Origin: Bradyrhizobium uaiense
GTDB lineage: Bacteria > Pseudomonadota > Alphaproteobacteria > Rhizobiales > Xanthobacteraceae
Reading direction: 5' to 3'
Assembly: GCF_010811875.1 (NCBI RefSeq)
Contig: NZ_VKHP01000063.1
Coordinates: 1-37,225, forward strand
DNA length: 37,225 nt
The translations under genes were made by a program, and so were the position numbers. Positions 1 to 7,146 of the stretch are shown here, one piece after another (within the stretch, counting starts at the first letter, position 1; the number at the start of each line of letters is the position of its first letter). The notes beneath the pieces were generated by a model. It was given only the letters and a program-made list of their open reading frames with translations, ran no database searches and was not told the DNA's origin.

Positions 1-1969
1 CCGCCGTGCCGCTCCCCGGGGCCTCGGCGAGGCCGACCTCGCGGAGTCCCTCCTTGCGCCGCTCGCGGTGCGCGCCGATCACGAAGCGAAGGGCCTCGTC
101 GCGCAGCCGCTGGATGAAATAGAGCACCGGGTCCCGCGGCTCCAGCTTGATGGCCTCGCGGTCCGGCATGAACAGGGTTTCCCGCCCCGCATCGCGCTCC
201 GGTCCCTTGGCCACCGCCATCAGCGAGACCCGGGCCAGCCCGAGCTTCTCGAAAATCTCCCGGACCGCGTTGAGCTGGCCGCGGCCGCCGTCGATGATGA
301 CGAGATCGGGCCATTGCGGGAACGAATCGTCGTCCGCCTTGTCGTTGTCCTTCGCCTTGGCAGCCTCGCCCTCCGGCGGCTTCAGCAGCCGCTTGAAGCG
401 GCGCTCCAGCACCTCGCGCATCATCCCGTAGTCGTCGCCGGGCGTCAGCCCTTCGGACTTGATGTTGAACTTGCGGTACTGGTTCTTCATGAACCCGTCG
501 GGTCCCGCCACGATCATCGCGCCGACCGCGTTGGTGCCCTGGATGTGGCTGTTGTCGTAGACCTCGATGCGCTTCGGCGTATGCCGCAGGCCGAGCGTCG
601 TGACCATGCCCTCCAGCAGCCGGCTTTGGGTTGCGGTATCGGCGAGCTTGCGGCCGAGTGCCTCGCGCGCGTTGGTCAGTGCGTGCCCGATCAGCTCCTT
701 CTTCTCGCCGCGCTTGGGCACGGAGACTTCGACCTTGGATCCGGCCTTCACCGACAGCGCGTCGGCGAGCAGCGCGCTCTCCTCGATCTCGTGCGACAGC
801 AGGATCAGCTTCGGCGGCGGCTTGTCGTCGTAAAACTGCGCGAGGAACGAGGACAGCACCTCCTCCGGCGTGAAGGTCTTCTCGGCCTTCGGGAAATAGG
901 CGCGGTTGCCCCAGTTCTGGCCGGTGCGGAAGAAGAACACCTCGACGCAGGAATAGCCGCCTTCCTGGTGGATGGCGAACACATCGGCCTCTTCGACCGT
1001 GCGCGGATTGATGCCCTGCTGCGACTGGATCGCCGACAGCGCCGCGAGACGGTCGCGGTACAGCGCTGCGGTTTCGAACTCGAGCTCGCCGGAAGCCTTT
1101 TCCATCTCGGCCGCGAGCAGCTCCTTTACCGCGTGGCTGCGGCCGGAGAGGAATTCGGTCGCCTCGCGCACCAGCTCGCCGTAACCGGGGAAATCGATCT
1201 CGCGCGTGCAGGGGCCGGAGCAGCGCTTGATCTGATAGAGCAGGCAGGGGCGGCTGCGGCTTTCGAAGAAGCCGTCGGTGCAGGAGCGGATCAGGAACGC
1301 GCGCTGCAGCGCCGTGATGGTGCGGTTGACCGCGCCGGCGTTGGCGAACGGACCGAAATAGCGTCCAGGGCGCGACTGCGCGCCGCGATGCTTGAGGATC
1401 TGCGGCGCCCAATGGTCGCCGGTGATCAGAATATAGGGAAACGATTTGTCGTCGCGCAGCTGCACGTTGAAGCGCGGGCGGAGCTGCTTGATCAGATTGG
1501 CTTCGAGCAGCAGCGCCTCGGTCTCGGTCATGGTCGAGACGATCTCGACATGCGTGGTTGCCGCGATCATGCGCAGGATGCGCGCCGGCAGCGGTGCGTT
1601 GGCCCGCGCATAGGACGACAGACGCTTTTTGACGTTCTTCGCCTTGCCGACATAGAGCACGTCGTTGCCGGCGTTGAGCATGCGGTAGACGCCGGGCGAG
1701 GTCGGCGCGAGGCGGACCGCGTTCTCGATCGCGGCATGCCCGACCGACAACGTCCCCTCGGCGATCGCCTCGGAGGTGTCATCCTGAGCCTCGGGAAGGC
1801 GTCCGTCCTCCTCCTCCTCGGCGGCGGAGGTCTCGGGATCGACGTCGCTTGTGTCGAGCGTCAGGTCGTCCTGTGGCAGGTCGGACTTTGAACCGCGCCG
1901 AGCCTTGAGGTCGGTCTTGAGGTCAGTCTTGGGGGCCGGCGTCGGGCGCTCAGGAGAATCGTGAACCAT
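1..1969 (-). CDS. uvrC: UvrABC excinuclease subunit C (3' end beyond the left edge)
   Basis: UvrC makes both incisions beside bulky DNA lesions in nucleotide excision repair, after UvrA/UvrB loading. The reverse strand encodes about 656 residues before the window ends. In order: an acidic, low-complexity N-terminal extension of roughly 75 residues; a GIY-YIG nuclease domain (SPGVYRML, then DVLYVGKAKNVKKRLSSY); a Cys-rich patch (CLLYQIKRCSGPC); a UVR motif (FETAALYRDRLAAL) that contacts UvrB; and the RNase H-like 5' nuclease domain (IEVYDNSHIQGTNAVGAM, LVIIDGGRGQLNA). The last visible residues are just entering the C-terminal helix-hairpin-helix region, so little is missing. The ATG at 1969 gives the full extension; a later start would remove only non-conserved sequence. 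The identity is certain and the exact start is not. Confidence 0.96.
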   Translation of the reverse strand, partial: MVHDSPERPTPAPKTDLKTDLKARRGSKSDLPQDDLTLDTSDVDPETSAAEEEEDGRLPEAQDDTSEAIAEGTLSVGHAAIENAVRLAPTSPGVYRMLNAGNDVLYVGKAKNVKKRLSSYARANAPLPARILRMIAATTHVEIVSTMTETEALLLEANLIKQLRPRFNVQLRDDKSFPYILITGDHWAPQILKHRGAQSRPGRYFGPFANAGAVNRTITALQRAFLIRSCTDGFFESRSRPCLLYQIKRCSGPCTREIDFPGYGELVREATEFLSGRSHAVKELLAAEMEKASGELEFETAALYRDRLAALSAIQSQQGINPRTVEEADVFAIHQEGGYSCVEVFFFRTGQNWGNRAYFPKAEKTFTPEEVLSSFLAQFYDDKPPPKLILLSHEIEESALLADALSVKAGSKVEVSVPKRGEKKELIGHALTNAREALGRKLADTATQSRLLEGMVTTLGLRHTPKRIEVYDNSHIQGTNAVGAMIVAGPDGFMKNQYRKFNIKSEGLTPGDDYGMMREVLERRFKRLLKPPEGEAAKAKDNDKADDDSFPQWPDLVIIDGGRGQLNAVREIFEKLGLARVSLMAVAKGPERDAGRETLFMPDREAIKLEPRDPVLYFIQRLRDEALRFVIGAHRERRKEGLREVGLAEAPGSGTA

Positions 1970-2231
1970 GGGCCGTAAACTAAGCGCTTGGGGGACAGCT
2001 CGCCAGCGTTGGCGGCACTGGAAAACGATCCCGATTGCAGGAGGTTATAGGCGCTGCGCGGCCGCCGGAGCCGACGGGTAACGCATTGTTAAGACTGATG
2101 AGCGGGCCGGTAACCGGGCTTAACAGCTCCTTAACTTAAAACTCTCGATAAAGCTTAGCGAAAAAAGTGGAATTCCGTAACCACGCCGGCCTTGGCCAGC
2201 GGGCTGCGGCAGTTGCGTGTGGAGAGTACCA

Positions 2232-2855
2232 ATGACCCGGTTTGTAGCGCGTGCGCTGGCACTGATCGTCGCAGGCTGGACGACCTCGGCGGCGTCGGCC
2301 GACCTCAATTACGGCTCGCCCTATACCGTCTACCAGCCGCTCAATGCCTACAGCTGGGCCGGCCCCTATCTCGGCGGCAACCTCGGCTACGGCTGGGGTT
2401 CGGTCGAGAACAACCCGACCAAGCCGTCCGGCTTCGTCGGCGGCGTGCAGGCCGGCTACAATTTCCAGAACGGCTCCCCGTGGGTGTTCGGTATCGAAGC
2501 CGATATCCAGGGCACCACTGCGGACGACCGGTTCGCGCCGTGGAAGTTCTCCAACCCGTGGTTCGGCACGGTGCGCGGCCGCGCCGGCTATGCGGTCAAC
2601 AACGTACTGTTCTACGCGACCGGCGGTCTCGCCTTCGGCGAACTGCGCGGCGAGACGTTCGGCATCACGGAGTCGCACACCAACGCGGGCTTCACCGTCG
2701 GCGCCGGCGCCGAAATGGGCTTCGCCCCGCACTGGAGCGCCAAGATCGAGTACCTTTACGTCGATCTCGCCAACAGCAACTTCACCATCACCGGCGGCGC
2801 GTCGAACGGCTACAGCTTCAGCCTGGTTCGCGCCGGCATCAACTATCACTTCTGA
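2232..2855 (+). CDS. Outer-membrane beta-barrel (Omp25/porin-like) protein
   Basis: This is a 207-residue outer-membrane protein of the small eight-stranded barrel class common in Rhizobiales (Omp25/Omp31/OmpA-like). The first 23 residues are a Sec signal peptide ending in an Ala-Ser-Ala-type cleavage site. The mature part has the family opening (WAGPYLGGNLGYGWG), a GFVGGVQAGYN turn, repeated FGxxRGRxGYA-type strands, a KIEYLYVDL strand near the end, and a C-terminal aromatic (NYHF), as expected for Bam-dependent insertion. The ATG at 2232 is chosen because GGAGAG at 2221-2226 sits five bases upstream; an in-frame GTG at 2217 would start within or before that site. It is a single gene followed directly by an intrinsic terminator. 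The exact role (structural, adhesion or transport) cannot be told. Confidence 0.88.
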   Translation: MTRFVARALALIVAGWTTSAASADLNYGSPYTVYQPLNAYSWAGPYLGGNLGYGWGSVENNPTKPSGFVGGVQAGYNFQNGSPWVFGIEADIQGTTADDRFAPWKFSNPWFGTVRGRAGYAVNNVLFYATGGLAFGELRGETFGITESHTNAGFTVGAGAEMGFAPHWSAKIEYLYVDLANSNFTITGGASNGYSFSLVRAGINYHF

Positions 2856-2881
2856 GAACAAGAAGACGTCTGATATCAACT

Positions 2882-2911
2882 CCCGGCTGCGCCTCGCGCG
2901 GCCGGGTTTTT
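2882..2911 (+). terminator. Intrinsic terminator of the beta-barrel gene
   Basis: An 11-bp GC-rich stem (2882-2892 with 2896-2906, one T-G wobble, 3-base loop) is followed by five T then CTTT. It lies 27 bases after the stop codon at 2855, so it is a good Rho-independent terminator for that gene. From here to the cspA stop (3133) I see no gene or recognisable element. Confidence 0.85.
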
Positions 2912-3132
2912 CTTTGTGCGGATGATACGACGCGTCGCGCGCAGCGGAGCATGCACGCCGCAGCGTCTGCGAATCCACTCGGTGGGCCGCAGGCCTTGGA
3001 CATGCGGCACGGCCAGTCGCGTCCGCATCATGCAGGCGGTCATGCAGCGAGCGCGAGCTGCGCGCTGGGCAGTCAACTCACACGCAACGCTTCACTTGGC
3101 GTCAATCACGAGCCGCGCACCGCGAGCACTCG

Positions 3133-3345
3133 TCATGAAACCACCAGGTTGACGGCTTTCGGGCCCTTGCCCTTCTTGTCCGGTTCAACCTCGAACGTAA
3201 TGCGCTGTCCTTCAGTCAGGTCCTTCAATCCTGCACGCTCGACGGCTGTGATGTGAACGAACACATCGCGGCCGCCATCATCAGGCTTGATGAAGCCGTA
3301 GCCACGCTCTCCGTTGAAGAACTTGACTGTCCCAGTCATGGCCAT
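3133..3345 (-). CDS. cspA: Cold-shock protein (CspA family)
   Basis: This 70-residue single cold-shock domain binds single-stranded RNA/DNA and acts as an RNA chaperone. It has the KFFNxxRGYGFI stretch that includes RNP1 (about residues 8-19) and DVFVHI (RNP2, about 27-32). The C-terminal part (EGQRITFEVEPDKKGKGPKAVNL) is standard for the family. ATG 3345 is chosen over a longer frame because a perfect GGAGGAG (3354-3360) lies eight bases upstream and homologues begin at this point. A second Met two codons later (3339) is possible. Alphaproteobacteria carry several csp paralogues, so cold induction is not proven for this one. The leader contains a strong hairpin, listed separately. Confidence 0.95.
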   Translation of the reverse strand: MAMTGTVKFFNGERGYGFIKPDDGGRDVFVHITAVERAGLKDLTEGQRITFEVEPDKKGKGPKAVNLVVS

Positions 3346-3373
3346 CGGGAAAACTCCTCCCCCGTATTGCTCC

Positions 3374-3400
3374 ACCGCTACGCGCACGCCGCGTAGCGGT
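3374..3400 (-). promoter_or_regulatory. Hairpin in the cspA 5' leader
   Basis: A perfect 11-bp inverted repeat (3374-3384 with 3390-3400, loop of five) lies 13 bases upstream of the cspA Shine-Dalgarno sequence on the minus strand. Csp mRNAs often carry structured leaders that control stability and translation by temperature. The hairpin is read directly from the sequence; the regulatory role is inferred. The rest of the spacer up to rlmJ (to 3606) shows no gene. Confidence 0.55.
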
Positions 3401-3606
3401 TGACCGACATTCGCTTGTCGGAAGCTTGGCCACCTGAACAGGCCGGCGTCACGCCGCCGGTCTGCCTGGATTTTATTTCGGCCTTGTCACTCCGCCGCAA
3501 CCATTCGCGGAAGCGGAACGTAAAGCCAGTCGTAACAGGATGAGCATAATACGGTTCCGCGCAAATTGCCTACGCTCAAATCGAACTTTTCAGTGGGAGC
3601 TGTCGA

Positions 3607-4467
3607 TCAATGTTTAGGCGTCTCTAATCTGAAGCGCGCCGCGCCGCCTTGACCGAGCGGCTTCTCGAGTTCGGGCAGGATGATCTTCAGCTCGTTCGCA
3701 AGCGTCCACGGCGGATTCACTATCAAAAGCCCGGTGGAAACGAGGCCAGCGCCTGCTTCTTGCGGCGCCACACTGAATTCCAACCGCAAGCATTTGCCGG
3801 CAGGCCGACTGCTTGCAGCAGCAGCAGCGACGCTGCGCGCGAGCTCGTCGGTGGCCCTCCGGGTTTTTACGGGGTACCACAAAAGATATGCGCCGGTCGG
3901 CCACTTCGTAAATGCTTCCGTGAAAGCACGGGTCAGCCGCTCGAACTCGTCCTTTGCTTCGAACGGCGGATCGATCAGCACAAGGCCACGCCGCTCGTTC
4001 GGCGGCACGAACGCCGGCAGCGCCGTCCAGCCGTCGAGATCGACGACACGTGCCTGCGCGTCGCGCCGCAGCGCATCGATCAGCTGCTTGCGCGCCGTCG
4101 GTTCGATCTCGCAAGCGGTGAGGCGGTCTTGCGGACGCATCAGCGCTCGCGCGATCAGCGGCGAGCCGGGATAGGCCTTCAGCTCGCCTCGCGGATTGAA
4201 TGCCCTGACGATATCGAGATACGGCGCGATCAGCGGCAGCGCCTCGTCGGAGAGTCGCGCCTGCATCAGTCGCGCGATGCCGGTGAGCCATTCGCCGCCG
4301 CGCTGCGCCTCGCTCGACGTCAGATCATAGAGTCCGGCGCCGGCATGAGTGTCGATGACGCGGAACGGTGCCGGCTTGTCCTGCAAGTAGGTGAGCATGC
4401 GCACCAGCACGATGTGCTTGATGACGTCGGCAAAGTTGCCGGCATGAAAGGCGTGACGGTAGTTCAT
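3607..4467 (-). CDS. rlmJ: 23S rRNA (adenine(2030)-N6)-methyltransferase RlmJ
   Basis: This 286-residue SAM-dependent enzyme methylates N6 of A2030 in 23S rRNA. It begins with the family signature MNYRHAFHAGNFADVIKH, then RVIDTHAGAGLYDL (SAM-binding motif I region, about 36-49), YPGSPLIA (about 99-106), a CEIE acidic strand end (about 119-122), and LVLIDPPFE, in which DPPFE (166-170) is the catalytic DPPY/F-type motif. Length matches the E. coli enzyme (YhiR). The ATG at 4467 gives exactly the conserved N terminus. It is transcribed alone; the neighbour RNase T2 gene lies 167 bp upstream on the same strand with a repeat between. Confidence 0.94.
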   Translation of the reverse strand: MNYRHAFHAGNFADVIKHIVLVRMLTYLQDKPAPFRVIDTHAGAGLYDLTSSEAQRGGEWLTGIARLMQARLSDEALPLIAPYLDIVRAFNPRGELKAYPGSPLIARALMRPQDRLTACEIEPTARKQLIDALRRDAQARVVDLDGWTALPAFVPPNERRGLVLIDPPFEAKDEFERLTRAFTEAFTKWPTGAYLLWYPVKTRRATDELARSVAAAAASSRPAGKCLRLEFSVAPQEAGAGLVSTGLLIVNPPWTLANELKIILPELEKPLGQGGAARFRLETPKH

Positions 4468-4510
4468 GCTGCTATCGTGCTGCGCTCCAGAGGGTACGCA
4501 TGTTGTACTT

Positions 4511-4540
4511 CGTCATGCCCGGGCTTGTCCCAAGCATTGA
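4511..4540. repeat. Dispersed GTCATGCCCGG palindrome, copy 1 (degenerate)
   Basis: The sequence CGTCATGCCCGGG-CTTGT-CCCAAGCAT is a slightly decayed copy of the clean palindrome at 12941-12969. It lies in the spacer between the RNase T2 and rlmJ genes. Short palindromes of this wording are scattered in Bradyrhizobium-type genomes (family recognition from memory, not searched). Confidence 0.6.
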
Positions 4541-4634
4541 CGCTCTATCGCGCATGTTTCGTAACAGTGCAGGTGGCAGGGCTATCCGCGCGCATTCGCG
4601 CGGCGCGTATTCGCCGGCCGTGACGCGGAGGGTT

Positions 4635-5321
4635 TCAGCCGCCGCGGACCGGCGGCATCAGCACCTGATCGCGGCGGCAGGCGCGGCGATCGATTTCCTC
4701 GCAGGAGCGGAATTGCAGATCCTTGCTGAGGCAGATCCGCACCTCGCTGAGCCGCTTGCTGTCGCAGGTCACCGAGATCGCGGAGTTGCTGAGCCCCGGA
4801 TTGGCCTTGACGAACGCCGTCTCCAGCTCGTCCGGCGCGATCGTCTTCGGCTCCGTCAATTGCAGGAATTCCTCGGGAATCTTCACCGCGGCACGGGCCT
4901 TGCGGATGGCTTCGAAATAGGCGCGCTCGCCGAGTCCCGAGCAGGTGCCGTGCTTGTCCCACTCGTTGTAGATCAGTCCGGGCGCCGGCATCAGGTCGAG
5001 CATCGAGGTCATGATGTTGCGCGCAAGGCGCGGCGAGGGCCGCTGGCAGTATTCCGGAAAGCCCCGCTCATATTGCGGCCACAGGCCGTGCACCACGAAC
5101 GAGTAGGGCCGTCCGCCGCACTGCGCCTGGGTGCCGCGGCCATTGTTGCCGCGCTCGCTCGCCGCCTCGCAGAACGAGGGCGACCATGACAGCGACAGCA
5201 CATAGAAGTCGAACTCACCGGGCGCATTCTGGCGGCGATCCTGGGCCGAGGCCCCGACCGCACCACACAGAACGAAGGCAAACAAAATCAGAAATCGGGA
5301 AATAGTGACGAACCGAGCCAT
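4635..5321 (-). CDS. Secreted ribonuclease T2 family protein
   Basis: This 228-residue protein starts with a Sec signal peptide (about residues 1-26, cleavage after ASA) and carries the two RNase T2 active-site blocks: HGLWPQY (78-84, catalytic His78) and NEWDKHGTC (119-127, Glu120 and His124). Several Cys residues suit periplasmic disulphides. T2 enzymes cleave single-stranded RNA by a 2',3'-cyclic phosphate route; bacterial versions (like E. coli RNase I) act in the periplasm, probably scavenging RNA. The ATG at 5321 is selected because the signal peptide follows it directly and a G-rich ribosome site precedes it; a longer frame upstream encodes no conserved sequence. All catalytic residues are present, so it should be active. 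Confidence 0.92.
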   Translation of the reverse strand: MARFVTISRFLILFAFVLCGAVGASAQDRRQNAPGEFDFYVLSLSWSPSFCEAASERGNNGRGTQAQCGGRPYSFVVHGLWPQYERGFPEYCQRPSPRLARNIMTSMLDLMPAPGLIYNEWDKHGTCSGLGERAYFEAIRKARAAVKIPEEFLQLTEPKTIAPDELETAFVKANPGLSNSAISVTCDSKRLSEVRICLSKDLQFRSCEEIDRRACRRDQVLMPPVRGG

Positions 5322-5381
5322 CAACGCGCCCCCTATACTCGACCGCCCGGAGCCTAGCAGGCATCTGGAACATTTCAAGAA

Positions 5382-5410
5382 CAAAAGCCGCCGTCTCGAT
5401 GGCGGCGGCT
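5382..5410 (-). terminator. Intrinsic terminator after the 158-aa secreted protein gene
   Basis: A 10-bp GC-rich stem (5386-5395 with 5401-5410, five-base loop, one T-G pair) is followed on the minus strand by TTTTGTTCTTG. It lies just downstream of the stop at 5437 and separates that gene from the RNase T2 gene. Confidence 0.75.
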
Positions 5411-5436
5411 TCTGCTGTATCAATCCGGTCAGGAAA

Positions 5437-5913
5437 TCAGGGCCGGGCGGCCTTGCAGGACGGGTTGTAGGCCCAGTTGCGGTCAAGCCCGCTCACGCAC
5501 CATTCGACACCCTGGCTGAGGCCGGCAAAGCCGCCGTCCTCGATGATCGAATAGTGCACCTTGCGCACCTTGCCGTCGCTCAGCATCGCATCGCCCGAGC
5601 AATAGCGGCGCGGAATGTTGTCGGACTGCCAGGGACGGAACGCGGTTTCGTGAATCCGGTTGTAGCCGGTGATCACGAGCGGCGAATTCCAGAAGGTGGC
5701 TTCCTTTTCATGGAATTGATCGCTGATGGTCGAGAGCGCCCTTTCGCAGGGCGCCACATTGCCGTCATAGCGCGGGCCGGACAGCCAGAAATTCAATTCG
5801 AACGGATTTGCGGCCTGGGCCGTCCCCCCGAAAGCCAGCATGCCGACCACGAGTGCGGCGCCGAGGCCAAGCGTGTGGCCGAGTTTGTCGCGGGAGTTGA
5901 ACAGGTTGCGCAT
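5437..5913 (-). CDS. Secreted protein of unknown function (158 aa)
   Basis: I do not recognise a family. The protein begins with a basic N terminus, a hydrophobic stretch (about residues 14-31) and an AQA-A cleavage site, so it is probably exported. The mature part, about 125 residues, is rich in aromatic residues and has four Cys (APCERA, RRYCSGD, EWCVSG, PSCKAA) that could form two disulphides in the periplasm. The ATG at 5913 gives the signal peptide directly; the open frame extends further upstream but into the promoter of the divergent small gene at 6080. It has its own terminator. The neighbours on both sides are also small exported proteins. Confidence 0.75.
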   Translation of the reverse strand: MRNLFNSRDKLGHTLGLGAALVVGMLAFGGTAQAANPFELNFWLSGPRYDGNVAPCERALSTISDQFHEKEATFWNSPLVITGYNRIHETAFRPWQSDNIPRRYCSGDAMLSDGKVRKVHYSIIEDGGFAGLSQGVEWCVSGLDRNWAYNPSCKAARP

Positions 5914-6079
5914 GGGAATCCACCCGATTGTCCGATCCGGCGGACGGTGCCGTGAAGCCCCGACAAGGTCAAGTGCAGCGCGGCAACACCTGCCGAGAAG
6001 TCCACCGCTGGTGGCCGGCTCGTTCTTTTCACGGTCGCCGGGGCACTCTATGTTGGCTTCAAGCGAAATGGAGTCTGCG

Positions 6080-6379
6080 ATGCGAAGGAAATTGGCCGCG
6101 TGCCTGGTTGCCGTTTGCGGGATGCTGGCCGTTGGTCCGGCGCAAGCCGACTGGATGCAGCCGGTGCCGCCGTTCAAGGGCAATGATACGGGCGGTATCA
6201 TCGCTTACACGCTGGCGGCCCAGACCGACGCCCGGCAGCTGGCCGTCGATCACTGCGCTTCCTACGGCAAGGTCGTCAAATTCCTCGCGGTGCAGCGCTA
6301 TCCGGGCGGCTACATCTCTTTCGCCTGCCGCTGGGTACCCTACGGCTCGGCCCAGAGGCCGGTTCGCACGCTCTACTGA
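6080..6379 (+). CDS. Small secreted protein of unknown function (99 aa)
   Basis: This short protein has a clear signal peptide (MRRKLAACLVAVCGMLAVGPAQA, 23 residues) and a mature part of about 75 residues with two Cys (DHCASYG and FACRWV) spaced for one disulphide. No family is recognised. ATG 6080 is preferred over the in-frame ATG at 6068 because GGAG (6070-6073) stands six bases before it and the signal peptide begins there. It is divergent from the 5913 gene across 166 bp and 43 bp ahead of the DUF3617 gene on the same strand, with which it may share a transcript. Confidence 0.75.
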   Translation: MRRKLAACLVAVCGMLAVGPAQADWMQPVPPFKGNDTGGIIAYTLAAQTDARQLAVDHCASYGKVVKFLAVQRYPGGYISFACRWVPYGSAQRPVRTLY

Positions 6380-6422
6380 GCGCGCTCCAAATCTTTCGAT
6401 CGTTCAGCCGGGAGCCAGCCGC

Positions 6423-6953
6423 ATGACCCGACAGCTTGCCTTGATTGGTTCTGCCGTGTGCCTTGTCCTGTCCGCTGGCGCCGCAAGCGCCGTCGACCTG
6501 CCCGTTCGCAAGGCCGGCCTGTGGGAGATGAAGATGGTGCGGACCGGCGGGCCGATGCCGGAAATCACCATGCAGCACTGCACCGACGAGACCACCGACA
6601 AGGAGATGAGCGCGGCGGCCTCGCCGATGGCCAAGGAAGTCTGCGCCAAGCAGGATATCCAGAAGACCGCGACCGGCTATGTCAGCGACAGCGTGTGCAG
6701 CGTGGCCGGCATGACGATGAAGAGCCATGCCGAGATCGTCGGCGATTTCAATTCCGCCTACACGGTCAAGAGCACCTCGCATGCCGAGGGCGGCGCGGCC
6801 GGCTCGCGCGACACCACGATGACCATCGAGGCGAAATGGCTCGGCGCCTGCAAGGCAGACCAGAAGCCCGGTGACATCATCATGCCCGGCGGCATGAAGA
6901 TGAACGTCAAGGACATGGAAAAGCTGAAGGGCCTGCTGCCCAAGCAGAAGTAG
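6423..6953 (+). CDS. DUF3617 family secreted protein
   Basis: This 176-residue exported protein has a 23-residue signal peptide ending ASA. The mature part reads VRKAGLWEMKMV, then MQHCTD, KEVCAKQD, DSVCSVAGMTM and LGACKADQKPGD. The Trp-Glu opening and the evenly placed Cys residues are what I associate with DUF3617, a family of small periplasmic proteins of unknown function. The ATG at 6423 starts the signal peptide. The gene follows the 99-aa protein by 43 bp and is itself followed, seven bases after its stop, by the tail of a broken TonB receptor gene. Confidence 0.8.
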   Translation: MTRQLALIGSAVCLVLSAGAASAVDLPVRKAGLWEMKMVRTGGPMPEITMQHCTDETTDKEMSAAASPMAKEVCAKQDIQKTATGYVSDSVCSVAGMTMKSHAEIVGDFNSAYTVKSTSHAEGGAAGSRDTTMTIEAKWLGACKADQKPGDIIMPGGMKMNVKDMEKLKGLLPKQK

Positions 6954-6960
6954 GCGCAGC

Positions 6961-7146
6961 GCATTCGCCCTGTTCGATGCGGTGATCGACTACGATCTCG
7001 GCAAGCTCGACCGGCGCTTGCTCGGCGCCACCGCGCGCGTGAACGCGACCAATCTGTTCGACACCCATTTCCCAACCCGCCAGTCCGGCTACTGCTATGC
7101 CGGCGAACGGCGTCAGGTGATCGGGACCTTGTCTTATCGCTGGTAG
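6961..7146 (+). pseudogene. C-terminal remnant of a TonB-dependent siderophore receptor
   Basis: Frame 6961-7146 reads 61 residues and a TAG stop. It has the hallmark end of a FhuA/ferrichrome-type receptor: ALFDAVIDYDLG, VNATNLFDTHF, GYCYAGERR, and a terminal strand ending SYRW, the aromatic C terminus recognised for outer-membrane insertion. Full receptors are about 700 residues, so over 90 percent is gone. There is no start codon or ribosome site, and the preceding sequence is the DUF3617 gene. The stop codon abuts the stop of the histidine kinase gene (7147). It is a deletion relic, which suggests a larger iron-uptake gene once lay here. Confidence 0.82.

Noticed and set aside
68..1891. 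Long plus-strand frame of 607 codons
   Set aside because: It is the antisense shadow of uvrC, a result of high GC, with Arg/Leu/Val-rich nonsense sequence and no family similarity.
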